Below, piece by piece: positions 7,258-16,133 of a stretch of 32,642 nt of DNA (its first letter is position 1; each line of letters opens with the position of its first letter). The notes beneath the pieces are model-generated. The model ran no database searches and was not told where the DNA came from. It saw only the letters and a program-made list of their open reading frames with translations. The translations under genes and the position numbers were made by a program. Source of the DNA: an uncultured Streptococcus sp. Its GTDB lineage: Bacteria > Bacillota > Bacilli > Lactobacillales > Streptococcaceae. The stretch lies in contig CAKPZX010000018.1 in assembly GCA_934215455.1 (NCBI GenBank), positions 1 through 32,642 on the forward strand, in the 5' to 3' direction.

Positions 7258-8985
7258 ATGCATAAACAAACCATTATTGATTTTAAAGAGCTTGGATTGC
7301 GATACCTTTTCACCAAGCCCATAAAGGAATTAAAAACTAGAAACCTCGACCAGGTAGAGGATCTTCTTAGAGAAGTCGAAGCCTACCAGGAGCAAGGCTT
7401 TTATGCTGTTGGCTATGTCAGCTATGAGGCTGCTCCTGCTTTTGAGAAGAAGTTTGCTGTCCATCCAGCCCCTCTTATGGGAGAGTATCTCCTCTATTTT
7501 ACGATCCACGAGGAGGTTGAAACCCTTCCTTTCCCAGAGGACTATGAAGCTGTGGATCTTCCAGCCAATTGGAAGGAAGAGGTAGAGGCACCTGCTTATC
7601 AAGAAGCTATCGAGACCATCCATCACCATATCCGCCAGGGAGATACCTACCAGGTCAACTACACTGTCCAGCTTTCTCAAGAGCTAAAGTCTGACCCTTT
7701 GGCCATCTACAACCGCTTAGTGGTTGAGCAAAAGGCCCATTACAATGCCTTCATCCAGCACGATGATGTCTCCATCCTCTCCATCAGTCCTGAGCTCTTT
7801 TTTGAGCAAGACGACCGGCTACTGACCACGCGCCCTATGAAGGGAACGACGAGCCGTGGTCTCACTAACCAAAAGGATCTTCAGGAGGCTGCTTGGCTAG
7901 AAGCCGATCCGAAAAATCGAGCAGAAAACATGATGATCGTCGACCTCCTCCGCAATGACATGAACCGGATTTCGGAGATTGGAAGTGAGCAGGTGACCCG
8001 TCTTTGCCAAGTCGAGCAATACTCCACCGTTTGGCAGATGACCTCGACCATTGAAAGTCGCTTGCGATCTGAGATCGACCTGGTCCAAACCTTCCGAGCT
8101 CTCTTTCCTTGTGGCTCGATTACAGGGGCACCGAAGATCTCCACTATGGAAATCATTCAAAAGACGGAGAAGGCTCCTCGAGGTGTCTACTGTGGAACGA
8201 TCGGCATCCTTCTTCCAAAAGGGAAACGGATTTTTAATGTAGCCATCCGAACCCTTCAAATGCAAGGGAATCAAGCCATCTATGGCGTGGGAGGAGGCAT
8301 CACTTGGGACAGTAAATGGGAAGGTGAATACCAGGAAACCAAGCAAAAATCGGCGGTTCTTTACCGGCAAGAGCCTCGCTTTGAGCTTTTGACGACTGGC
8401 CGCATCCACCAAGGAGAGTTGACCTTCCTGGAGCAACACCTAACCCGCTTGAGGGAAGCTAGTCGCTACTTTGCCTATCCTTATGATGAGTCGAAGCTCC
8501 TGAAAGAACTTCAAGAAGAGCTTGCTCATTTGGATCTCAATCTTGACTATCGTTGTCGGATTGCCTTGCAAAAAAACGGGACCTTCCACCTAGTGATCAC
8601 AGAGCTGACAGACTTACCCGCTAGCTATCTACAGGCTCAACTGACCGAGCAGAAGATTGATTTAGAGACGCCATTTACTTATTTCAAAACGAGTCAGAGA
8701 GACCATCTTAGCCAGTCAGATCACGAGCAAATTTTCCATCTGCCAGATGGAACCTTACTAGAGACGACGATTGGCAATCTGGTGCTGGAGAGCGAGGGAC
8801 AACTCTATACCCCACCAGCTCACCTCCCCTTACTCGATGGCATTTATCGGCGTCATCTTCTTGAGACCCAGCAGGTTGAAGAAAAACTCTTAACTCTGAA
8901 CGATTTAACAGACGCTGATCGTATTTATGCCTGCAATGCTCTTCGTGGTCTCTACGAACTCGATTTTCAAAGAAAGGATTCCTGA
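7258..8985 (+). CDS. pabB: aminodeoxychorismate synthase component I fused to aminodeoxychorismate lyase (PabBC)
   Basis: A 575-residue bifunctional folate enzyme. Residues 1 to about 370 are the chorismate-binding (PabB) part, with RPMKGTTSRG, MMIVDLLRND, CGSITGAPK and RGVYCGTIG; it makes 4-amino-4-deoxychorismate from chorismate and ammonia. From about residue 385 follows a class IV PLP-dependent aminotransferase-fold part (PabC) that releases pyruvate to give p-aminobenzoate; FKTSQRD carries the likely PLP lysine and TTIGNLVLE and LLDGIYRRHLL are typical. The glutaminase subunit PabA is not in this window. The start context matches streptococcal PabB N-termini but has no ribosome binding site. 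The stop overlaps the next gene by one base (TGATG), so they form an operon. Confidence 0.93.
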   Translation: MHKQTIIDFKELGLRYLFTKPIKELKTRNLDQVEDLLREVEAYQEQGFYAVGYVSYEAAPAFEKKFAVHPAPLMGEYLLYFTIHEEVETLPFPEDYEAVDLPANWKEEVEAPAYQEAIETIHHHIRQGDTYQVNYTVQLSQELKSDPLAIYNRLVVEQKAHYNAFIQHDDVSILSISPELFFEQDDRLLTTRPMKGTTSRGLTNQKDLQEAAWLEADPKNRAENMMIVDLLRNDMNRISEIGSEQVTRLCQVEQYSTVWQMTSTIESRLRSEIDLVQTFRALFPCGSITGAPKISTMEIIQKTEKAPRGVYCGTIGILLPKGKRIFNVAIRTLQMQGNQAIYGVGGGITWDSKWEGEYQETKQKSAVLYRQEPRFELLTTGRIHQGELTFLEQHLTRLREASRYFAYPYDESKLLKELQEELAHLDLNLDYRCRIALQKNGTFHLVITELTDLPASYLQAQLTEQKIDLETPFTYFKTSQRDHLSQSDHEQIFHLPDGTLLETTIGNLVLESEGQLYTPPAHLPLLDGIYRRHLLETQQVEEKLLTLNDLTDADRIYACNALRGLYELDFQRKDS

Positions 8986-9599
8986 TGAAACTTATTTTTT
9001 TACACGGACTAGGGCAAGATGTCCTCTCTTGGCAAGGAGTCCAATTTGCACTTTCACCCTTGCACTCCAAAACTTTTGATATTTTCTCCCATCCAAAAGA
9101 AAGCTATCAGGAAGTCAAAGAAAGGTTGATGGAGCGCCTCCAGCAAGAAAGCGAACCCTTTATTCTGGTAGGACTCTCACTAGGTGGTGTGCTCGCTCTT
9201 GATCTCTCCAGACAAGACTTCCCGCAACTCAAGGGCTTAGTCCTTGTAGGAACACAATACAAACTTAACACTAATCCCCTCTATCGGCTCCAGATCCTTC
9301 TCTTTCGTCTACTTCCCAAGCATGTCTTTGAAAAACAAGATGCCAATAAACAACAGATGCTTCAAATCTTGACCGAATTAAAAGGGCTCAATTTAACCGA
9401 TACCGCTAAAGCTTGCCCTCTCCCTAGCTTGGTTGTTTGTGGTAGCAGAGATTGGGCCAATCAATCTTCTTCTAAAAAATTGGCCAAACTCCTGCCAAAA
9501 GGCCGCTATCAAGAAATCGCAGACGGAGGCCATCTACTCAATACCGAGAAACCCTATGAACTCGCGCAAGCCATCAAAGAATTTGTTGCTGAATTTTAA
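8985..9599 (+). CDS. alpha/beta-fold hydrolase
   Basis: 204 residues. The catalytic triad of the fold is visible: nucleophile Ser in GLSLGG (near residue 63), Asp in CGSRDW (near 152) and His in DGGHLL (near 180); an HGLG oxyanion-type motif is at residues 8-11. The start overlaps the pabBC stop by one base and is preceded by AAAGGA, so it is co-transcribed with the folate gene and may be translationally coupled. The substrate cannot be told; carboxylesterase or thioesterase-like activity is plausible. Nothing in the sequence ties it to folate chemistry beyond position. Confidence 0.85.
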   Translation: MKLIFLHGLGQDVLSWQGVQFALSPLHSKTFDIFSHPKESYQEVKERLMERLQQESEPFILVGLSLGGVLALDLSRQDFPQLKGLVLVGTQYKLNTNPLYRLQILLFRLLPKHVFEKQDANKQQMLQILTELKGLNLTDTAKACPLPSLVVCGSRDWANQSSSKKLAKLLPKGRYQEIADGGHLLNTEKPYELAQAIKEFVAEF

Positions 9600-9605
9600 A
9601 ATGAA

Positions 9606-9780
9606 GAGGCTGGGACAAAAGTCCTAGCCTCTCAATTATTTTTGGATTGTCGAGCAAGACGCAGTGGTTGAGTGGGCTCTACTACGCTGATTTCATCAGC
9701 TTTTACAGCCCTACTCAACTGTGCGGAGGTGGGACGACGAAATCGAATTCTAATGAATTACCGATTTCTGTCCCACTCTC
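9606..9780. repeat. 175-bp MITE-like structured repeat, copy A
   Basis: About 97% identical to 29161-29335, and its right end recurs inverted at 32572-32642. The ends are imperfect inverted repeats (GAGGCTGGGACAAAAG against GAGAGTGGGACAGAAA, 12 of 16). Inside are successive hairpins: 9606-9631 (GAGGCT...AGCCTC), one around GAGTGGGCT...AGCCCTACTC with an inner GCTGA/TCAGC, and a long right-hand one (GTGGGAC/GTCCCAC with GAAATCG/CGATTTC). The first hairpin directly follows the hydrolase stop, and the last is followed by T7 (9781-9787), so the element also looks like a terminator for this operon. No coding potential is seen. Confidence 0.85.
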
Positions 9781-9802
9781 TTTTTTTAGAAATATTTGAG
9801 AA

Positions 9803-9838
9803 TTGCTTGATAGTTATTTTAAAAGCAAGCTGTATACT
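9803..9838 (+). promoter_or_regulatory. promoter and inverted repeat of the ABC transporter operon
   Basis: TATACT (9833-9838) is the best -10. TTGCTT (9803-9808) and its exact reverse complement AAGCAA (9823-9828) form a spaced inverted repeat across the expected -35 position, where no good -35 is seen. This arrangement fits an activator site, for instance for the response regulator encoded nearby, but that is inference. Confidence 0.4.
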
Positions 9839-9884
9839 AAGAGTGTAAAGAAAACAACAAGTCATTTGGACGAAGGAGAAAACC

Positions 9885-10793
9885 ATGGAAAAAGTATTAG
9901 AAATTTCCCATTTGAGTAAAAAATTTGGTCATCAATATGCCTTAAATGATGTGAATCTCACCATTCGCAAAGGCGACGTCTACGGCCTGATCGGTAAAAA
10001 TGGCGCAGGGAAAACCACCCTCATCAAGGTCATCACCCAGCTAATTCAAGAAACTGACGGAAGCGTCTCTCTCTTTTCTTCTACAAATCGTTCCCAGTGG
10101 ACCCAAGCCCTGAAACGGGTTGGTTCCGTCATTGAGAGTCCCGTGGCCCACAAGCATATGACCGCTTATCAAAATCTGGTCTACTATTGCAAGGCTCGCC
10201 ATATCCCCAATCCCGACCAGGTCATCAAAGAAACCCTGAACTATGTTGGCCTGAATAATACGGGTAAGAAGAAATTCCGTGACTTTTCACTCGGGATGAA
10301 ACAACGGTTGGGAATTGCGATTGCGCTCATTGCCAAGCCCGACTTCCTCATTCTAGACGAACCCATCAATGGTCTCGATCCAGTCGGAATCAAGGAATTC
10401 CGTCAGATGATCAAGCGCCTCAACGATGAACTCGGCATGACCATCCTCATTTCCAGCCACATCCTCTCTGAACTCTATCTGGTTGCCAATCGTTTTGGAA
10501 TTGTCGACCAAGGACGCCTGATCAAAGAAATTAGTAAGGCTGAATTCGAAGAACAAGGAGAAGATTACATCATCCTCAAGACTAGCCAGCTATCCCTTGC
10601 GAGTCAACTGATCCAGGATCAACTCCATCACCGCATCAAGGTCATCGATAAGGATGGAGAAATCCATATCTTCGGACAGACTCACGATATTAAAGTCATT
10701 GTCAAAGCACTCGTTCAAGCGGATATTGACGTGGACGAAATCTACTATGCCCGCCAAGATCTGGAAAAATTCTTTACGGACTTGGTAGACTAG
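9885..10793 (+). CDS. ABC transporter ATP-binding protein (ABC-2, bacitracin/lantibiotic type)
   Basis: 302 residues. The N-terminal ABC domain (1 to about 215) carries Walker A GKNGAGKTT, a signature SLGMKQR, Walker B LILDEPINGLDP and the switch His in ISSHIL. The C-terminal 80 or so residues are the extension usual in the BcrA/CcmA-like group. It pairs with the membrane protein at 10848. Such systems export or protect against cationic peptides and bacitracin-like antibiotics, and are often controlled by a linked two-component system, which is present here in convergent orientation. The ATG follows GAAGGAGAAAACC. Confidence 0.88.
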   Translation: MEKVLEISHLSKKFGHQYALNDVNLTIRKGDVYGLIGKNGAGKTTLIKVITQLIQETDGSVSLFSSTNRSQWTQALKRVGSVIESPVAHKHMTAYQNLVYYCKARHIPNPDQVIKETLNYVGLNNTGKKKFRDFSLGMKQRLGIAIALIAKPDFLILDEPINGLDPVGIKEFRQMIKRLNDELGMTILISSHILSELYLVANRFGIVDQGRLIKEISKAEFEEQGEDYIILKTSQLSLASQLIQDQLHHRIKVIDKDGEIHIFGQTHDIKVIVKALVQADIDVDEIYYARQDLEKFFTDLVD

Positions 10794-10847
10794 TCAAACC
10801 ACCGTCTTGTTTTACTTATCCCACATATTTCATTTAGGAGATTTATC

Positions 10848-11600
10848 ATGTTGCATACCATTCAAGCAGATTTTTACAGACTTTTTCGCTCCAAAGGTTT
10901 TTGGATTACAGAAGCCATTCTCGTTCTCAACATCCTGTCTGGAGTCATCTTTGGAGCTACCGGCCACGTCGGCGTCAATACGGAATCCAAATTACCCCAA
11001 GCGACCGAAGTTTGGACAGGCTTTAAAGCCTTGACCAACTACTCTTCCAGCATCAGTGTGACCATCCTCTTTACCATTATTGTCATCACCTTGGTTCTGG
11101 GAACAGACTTAACACAAAACTTATACAAGAATAGTCTGGCCTATGGCGTTTCGCGCACCAGCTACTACTTTGCCAAAAGTGCTGTTGTCCTGACCATTGC
11201 TCTCTTCCAATTTCTTGTTTCTTATGGTCTCGTCTTCTTGATCGCGACCCTCTACAATGGACTTGGCACCATGCCAGAGCACTTCCTTGCTCATTTTGGA
11301 CTGACCGTGCTGATTCAGTTCCTTTCCACCCTGGCTTGGGTCAGCATCATTTCCTTCCTCCTCTACGCTAGCCAATCCATCACCTTGGCCTTCGTTGGCT
11401 ACTTCATTGGAAATATCCTCTTAAGCCTTCCTGCGCTCTTCTTTAAAGATATTGATATTCTCCACTATCTAAACTTGGAATTCCAATATTCCTTGGTACA
11501 GAGCACCACAGCAACAACCAACACCCTATCGATCGCCCTTGGATTCATCCTTGTTTTTGGCTTCCTGGGACTGGCTACTTTTAAACACAAAGATTTATAA
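10848..11600 (+). CDS. ABC-2 type transporter permease
   Basis: 250 residues with about six membrane helices and a short cytoplasmic N-terminus (MLHTIQADFYRLFRSKGFW), the usual start of BcrB-like permeases. It is 54 bases after the ATPase gene with its own TTAGGAG site, so the two form a transporter operon. The substrate is not determinable; antimicrobial peptide export or resistance is the best guess. The gene ends at the bidirectional terminator shared with the histidine kinase gene. Confidence 0.85.
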   Translation: MLHTIQADFYRLFRSKGFWITEAILVLNILSGVIFGATGHVGVNTESKLPQATEVWTGFKALTNYSSSISVTILFTIIVITLVLGTDLTQNLYKNSLAYGVSRTSYYFAKSAVVLTIALFQFLVSYGLVFLIATLYNGLGTMPEHFLAHFGLTVLIQFLSTLAWVSIISFLLYASQSITLAFVGYFIGNILLSLPALFFKDIDILHYLNLEFQYSLVQSTTATTNTLSIALGFILVFGFLGLATFKHKDL

Positions 11601-11601
11601 C

Positions 11602-11634
11602 AAAAAGGCTTGAGCAGTGCTCAAGCCTTTTTTC
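11602..11634. terminator. bidirectional terminator between permease and histidine kinase genes
   Basis: AAAGGCTTGAGC (11604-11615) pairs perfectly with 11619-11630, flanked by an A run on the left and a T run on the right, so it works in both directions. The kinase stop codon and last codons lie within the right arm. Confidence 0.9.
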
Positions 11635-12508
11635 TTAGTGTAATGGTCAAAATAAACCAGTCTGCCTCCGTTGCCAGTTGCAAGTCGCCGCCTAAGATCT
11701 CTACAAAATTTTGAATGATGTAAAGGCCTAAGCCAGAAGACTCTTCTGTGTCCGATAGATTTTCTGAGTAGAAGCGACTAGCCAGTTGGTCTAAGTGCTG
11801 AATCGGTTGTTGCACAATATTGCGCAGCTCGACCCGAATCGTGTCCGCATCTGACACCAAGGTCAAGCGAGCCTGATCCTTTCCATGCTTGAGGACATTG
11901 CTGAGCATATTTTGCAAGAGGCGCTCCCAGAGCTCTGGATCCGTAGCATAATGAAGATGCTCTTCTAGCTCTACCTCTAAGGTAATCCCCGCCTCAGACA
12001 AGCTATCATAATACTGGAACAACTGCTGGGTTAAGACTTGACTGAGATCGACGTCTGAAATCCGAAGCTGAATAGCTCCCTCCATCAAGCGTCTGTATTC
12101 CAAGAGAGATTCCAAACGTTTTGAGACGACTTGAAGATTGGAAGCAATTTTCTTCAGCTTTTCCTCTTCCTGCGTCCCACCCTTGATGATTTGTTGAGTA
12201 TAGCCCGATGCAATGGTCAAAGGCGTTCGAATATCATGAGCAATATTACTGATGGCCATATCCAAGGTCTTTTTCTCTTGAAAGGCAATCCGATTGGTCC
12301 GCTCGATCTGGTCGAAGAGATCACTGACCTGCTTAGTCAAGGCGACCAATTCTTTTTTTGAGACCTGAGAGGTCAGCCGTACCCCACTCCCGCTTTGAAG
12401 CTTCTGTTGAATCTGCTCCTGCAAATCCTCTAAGGCAGAAAGCAAGCGAGCATAGCCTAAGCCCAAGAAAAGGACAAGGACGACAAGAATTAGAACTACA
12501 ACCCACAT
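11621..12508 (-). CDS. sensor histidine kinase
   Basis: 295 residues. One N-terminal membrane helix (about residues 2-20) is followed by a short linker, a dimerisation/phosphoacceptor domain with the H box NIAHDIRTPLT (His near residue 91), and an ATPase domain with N box LQNMLSNVLKHGK and G2 box SSGLGLYII. The G1 box is degenerate, as is common in this branch. There is no extracellular sensor domain and only one clear helix, so it may sense within the membrane or through a partner such as the convergent ABC transporter. The start overlaps the response-regulator stop by one base (TAATG). Confidence 0.9.
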   Translation of the reverse strand: MWVVVLILVVLVLFLGLGYARLLSALEDLQEQIQQKLQSGSGVRLTSQVSKKELVALTKQVSDLFDQIERTNRIAFQEKKTLDMAISNIAHDIRTPLTIASGYTQQIIKGGTQEEEKLKKIASNLQVVSKRLESLLEYRRLMEGAIQLRISDVDLSQVLTQQLFQYYDSLSEAGITLEVELEEHLHYATDPELWERLLQNMLSNVLKHGKDQARLTLVSDADTIRVELRNIVQQPIQHLDQLASRFYSENLSDTEESSGLGLYIIQNFVEILGGDLQLATEADWFILTITLRKKA

Positions 12509-13197
12509 TACTTGTCTCCTTTCAAGCGAACACCCAAGCCCCAGACCGTTTCAATATAGTCCTCATCTGGATCAAGCTGGGCAATTTTCTTTCGGAGATT
12601 GCTCAGTTGAGCATTGAGGGTATTGTCACCAGGTAGATAGACTTCTTCCCAGACCACCTCATACAATTCTTCCTTGGTGAAAATCTTCTTTGGATGCGCC
12701 AGCAAGGTCTCAAAAATTTGAAATTCTTTTTTGCCCAAGCGAAGCGTCTGTTCGCCGGACTCCAGTTCAAAGGTTTCTGGATTCAGGACCAAATTCTTAA
12801 AGGAAAGCTTTTGCGACGCTTGAGCTTCCTGTGCTGGAGAGACGCGATTTCTCAACTGCACCGTCACCCGAGCGGCCACTTCGTCCAGATTAAAGGGTTT
12901 GACAATATAATCATTGGCACCTGCAAGGAGATACTGGCTAATGAGGTGTTTGTCTCCCAGAGCGGTTATCATGATAACCGGTGTCTGACTCTGCATACGG
13001 ATCTCCTCCAGGACCTGATCGCCATTTTTCCCAGGAAGCATGATATCCAGAAGGACCAAATCAACGCCTTCTTGCTGGAAGAGCCGCAGCCCTTCTGTAC
13101 CCGAAAAAGCCTGAAGGACCTCATGAGCTTCACTTAACAAACTATACAAAATTTCTTGGATATCATTATTATCCTCGATTAATAAAACCCGTGCCAC
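12508..13197 (-). CDS. OmpR/PhoB-family response regulator
   Basis: 229 residues from the chosen GTG at 13197 (VARVLLIEDN), which lies 8 bases after AAAGGAG; the upstream ATG at 13233 has no such site and adds 12 residues absent from the family. The receiver domain shows the acidic pair ED, the phosphoacceptor Asp in LLDIMLPG, Thr in MITA and Lys in VKPF. The C-terminal winged-helix domain ends with TVWGLGVRLKGDK. It forms an operon with the kinase and may control the ABC transporter at 9885-11600. Confidence 0.92.
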   Translation of the reverse strand: MARVLLIEDNNDIQEILYSLLSEAHEVLQAFSGTEGLRLFQQEGVDLVLLDIMLPGKNGDQVLEEIRMQSQTPVIMITALGDKHLISQYLLAGANDYIVKPFNLDEVAARVTVQLRNRVSPAQEAQASQKLSFKNLVLNPETFELESGEQTLRLGKKEFQIFETLLAHPKKIFTKEELYEVVWEEVYLPGDNTLNAQLSNLRKKIAQLDPDEDYIETVWGLGVRLKGDK

Positions 13198-13245
13198 TTG
13201 CCTCACTCCTTTTTCATTTGAACTCCAAATCATTTCTATTCCCCT

Positions 13246-13274
13246 AGCCTATCAAATAAAAGCCCCTTCGTCAA
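13246..13274 (-). promoter_or_regulatory. promoter of the two-component operon
   Basis: The minus strand has TTGACG (13269-13274), a 17-base spacer and an extended -10 TGATAGGCT (-10 hexamer 13246-13251). Confidence 0.6.
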
Positions 13275-13339
13275 TGAAAATCTGATAAAATTCTATTGTC
13301 TCCAGGTAGATCTGCATGTTAGGTCATCACAGGATGAAC

Positions 13340-13369
13340 TTGACGATCCTTTCTTTCAAAGGGTATAAT
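13340..13369 (+). promoter_or_regulatory. strong promoter of the single-pass protein gene
   Basis: TTGACG (13340-13345), an 18-base spacer and TATAAT (13364-13369), with an AGGGAGAATCATCT ribosome binding context before the ATG at 13401. Confidence 0.8.
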
Positions 13370-13400
13370 AGGACCAATGACAGAATAGGGAGAATCATCT

Positions 13401-13934
13401 ATGAAAAAAAATGCCAAAACTAAAATCAGTCTTGTATCCATCCTTGTCATCCTGGGCGTTGCTGCAAGAATGTTGCGAGTCATCCACCGACAACAAATCA
13501 GGGAGCAAAACAAACAAACCATCCAAACGACTAAAAAGGTTGCAGAGTTTCAGAAAACACTAGACGAGGAAGAAACGAAGAAACGCAACGAAACCTTCAA
13601 CAAGATTTATAATGAATCCCTTGTTCGGACAAAATTTGAGAACTGGCAAAAAGTCGATGAACTTCATGGTTTGGGACAAAGAACTGGGCAATTTTATATC
13701 TATAACTTTGAAAAAAAAGAAGAGATTCTCTTAGAGAATACAGATCAAGCATTTGTTCTACCCATTCGAGACAAGAGCGATAACGTCACATTTCAGGCTA
13801 TCTTTGCCCACAAGGACGGTCAGTGGCACATCCTAAATCCAGACGGAAGTTCACAGTTGCAACTAGGAGCAGCCAACATTTCCGCTGAATCTAAGTTTGT
13901 CATCGAGAATAATGTCTTAGATTACGACCAGTAA
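13401..13934 (+). CDS. single-pass membrane or secreted protein of unknown function
   Basis: 177 residues. A basic N-terminus (MKKNAKTK) and one hydrophobic helix (about 9-23) act as an anchor or uncleaved signal; it is followed by a charged, probably coiled-coil stretch (about 27-70, rich in Q, E and K) and a C-terminal domain of beta-like character (about 80-177). I do not recognise the family. It has its own strong promoter and is monocistronic, ending in a long bidirectional terminator. The topology suggests an extracytoplasmic C-terminus. Confidence 0.75.
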   Translation: MKKNAKTKISLVSILVILGVAARMLRVIHRQQIREQNKQTIQTTKKVAEFQKTLDEEETKKRNETFNKIYNESLVRTKFENWQKVDELHGLGQRTGQFYIYNFEKKEEILLENTDQAFVLPIRDKSDNVTFQAIFAHKDGQWHILNPDGSSQLQLGAANISAESKFVIENNVLDYDQ

Positions 13935-13955
13935 ATCCGTAATGACTTGGCTAAA

Positions 13956-14016
13956 CTACATACAAAAAGCTTAGGATCCCAGCTTGTTAGTGAGATTCTA
14001 AGCTTTTTGTATGTAG
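13956..14016. terminator. long bidirectional terminator
   Basis: A 19-bp perfect stem (13956-13974 with 13998-14016), extended by about four further pairs with one G-U, encloses a roughly 15-base loop. AAAAA and TTTTT runs within the arms serve the convergent genes on either side. Confidence 0.9.
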
Positions 14017-14047
14017 GAGAGAGTCGGCCATCAAGTACCGAAAACTT

Positions 14048-15496
<1,449 letters not shown>

Positions 15497-15516
15497 TCAC
15501 TTGATTTGATAGTTCT

Positions 15517-15522
15517 ATTATA
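15517..15522 (-). promoter_or_regulatory. probable -10 of the bglA gene
   Basis: A perfect TATAAT on the minus strand about 30 bases before the start; no good -35 is seen, so an activator may be needed. No convincing cre site is seen here. Confidence 0.4.
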
Positions 15523-15602
15523 CCCTTCTCTTTCCCAAAAATCCTACAAGATCCTATGAAAAACTGAACCTATTCTAAGGTATCTCCTACACTTGAGAAC
15601 AT

Positions 15603-15630
15603 AAAAAGACCGGATTGCTCCGATCTTTTT
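15603..15630 (-). terminator. terminator of the VOC protein gene
   Basis: A 12-bp stem (AAAAAGACCGGA with TCCGATCTTTTT, four-base TTGC loop). The single mismatch on the plus strand becomes a G-U pair in minus-strand RNA, so it is fully paired in the direction of the upstream gene. Confidence 0.85.
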
Positions 15631-15675
15631 AAGTTCCACTCCAAGAACGTTTAAATTTTTTGATAATAGAATTAC

Positions 15676-16023
15676 CTATTTCATACGATAAAAATCAATC
15701 ACTAGACCAGCAGGGCCTTCAACTAGCAAGCTTTCGGTTCCCCAATCGGTTACTACTGGACCGTTCAAAACCTGGATACCAAGCTCTTTCAACCGTTTGT
15801 AGTTCTGGTCTACATCCTCAACCTCGATATGAAGAATGATTCCTGACTGAAAATTTTCCAAAGGAACCAAATGATTTTGAGACAACATGAGACAGTGACT
15901 GCCAATCGTGAACTGAGCAAAACCGTCATCGGCATAGTCTGCCTTCTTATCCAAGATATGCTCCAATTCAGCACAGACTTGAGGAACATTTGAAACGATA
16001 ATATCTAATTGATTTAAATTCAT
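15676..16023 (-). CDS. small VOC (glyoxalase/bleomycin resistance fold) protein
   Basis: 115 residues, a single VOC unit with two beta-alpha-beta-beta-beta modules: MNLNQLDIIVSNV at the start, ILHIEVEDVDQNYKRL in the middle, and LLVEGPAGLVIDFYRM at the end. Candidate metal ligands include His in ILHIEV and the late Glu/Asp. Members include glyoxalase I, dioxygenases and drug-binding proteins; the role here is unknown. The ATG follows GTGGAGGATAGTAA. It is flanked on both sides by near-identical terminator hairpins (15603-15630 and 16038-16064). Confidence 0.85.
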   Translation of the reverse strand: MNLNQLDIIVSNVPQVCAELEHILDKKADYADDGFAQFTIGSHCLMLSQNHLVPLENFQSGIILHIEVEDVDQNYKRLKELGIQVLNGPVVTDWGTESLLVEGPAGLVIDFYRMK

Positions 16024-16037
16024 TTACTATCCTCCAC

Positions 16038-16064
16038 AAAAAGACCGGATTGCTCCGATCTTTT
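16038..16064 (-). terminator. terminator of spxB, duplicate of that at 15603
   Basis: The same hairpin sequence, over 27 bases, as at 15603-15630. It lies between the spxB stop and the VOC start, separating the two transcripts. Confidence 0.85.
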
Positions 16065-16133
16065 CAAGTTTCTCTCTATGAAAATCAAAACATAAAATCT
16101 ACAATGTTTACATTTGATTTTCCACGAGAGGAA

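Noticed and set aside
7897..8439. 180-codon minus-strand ORF opposite pabBC
   Set aside because: It is antisense to a clearly conserved enzyme and has no ribosome binding site.
13198..13233. 12-codon N-terminal extension of the response regulator
   Set aside because: The GTG at 13197 has AAAGGAG at the right distance and gives the usual family N-terminus.
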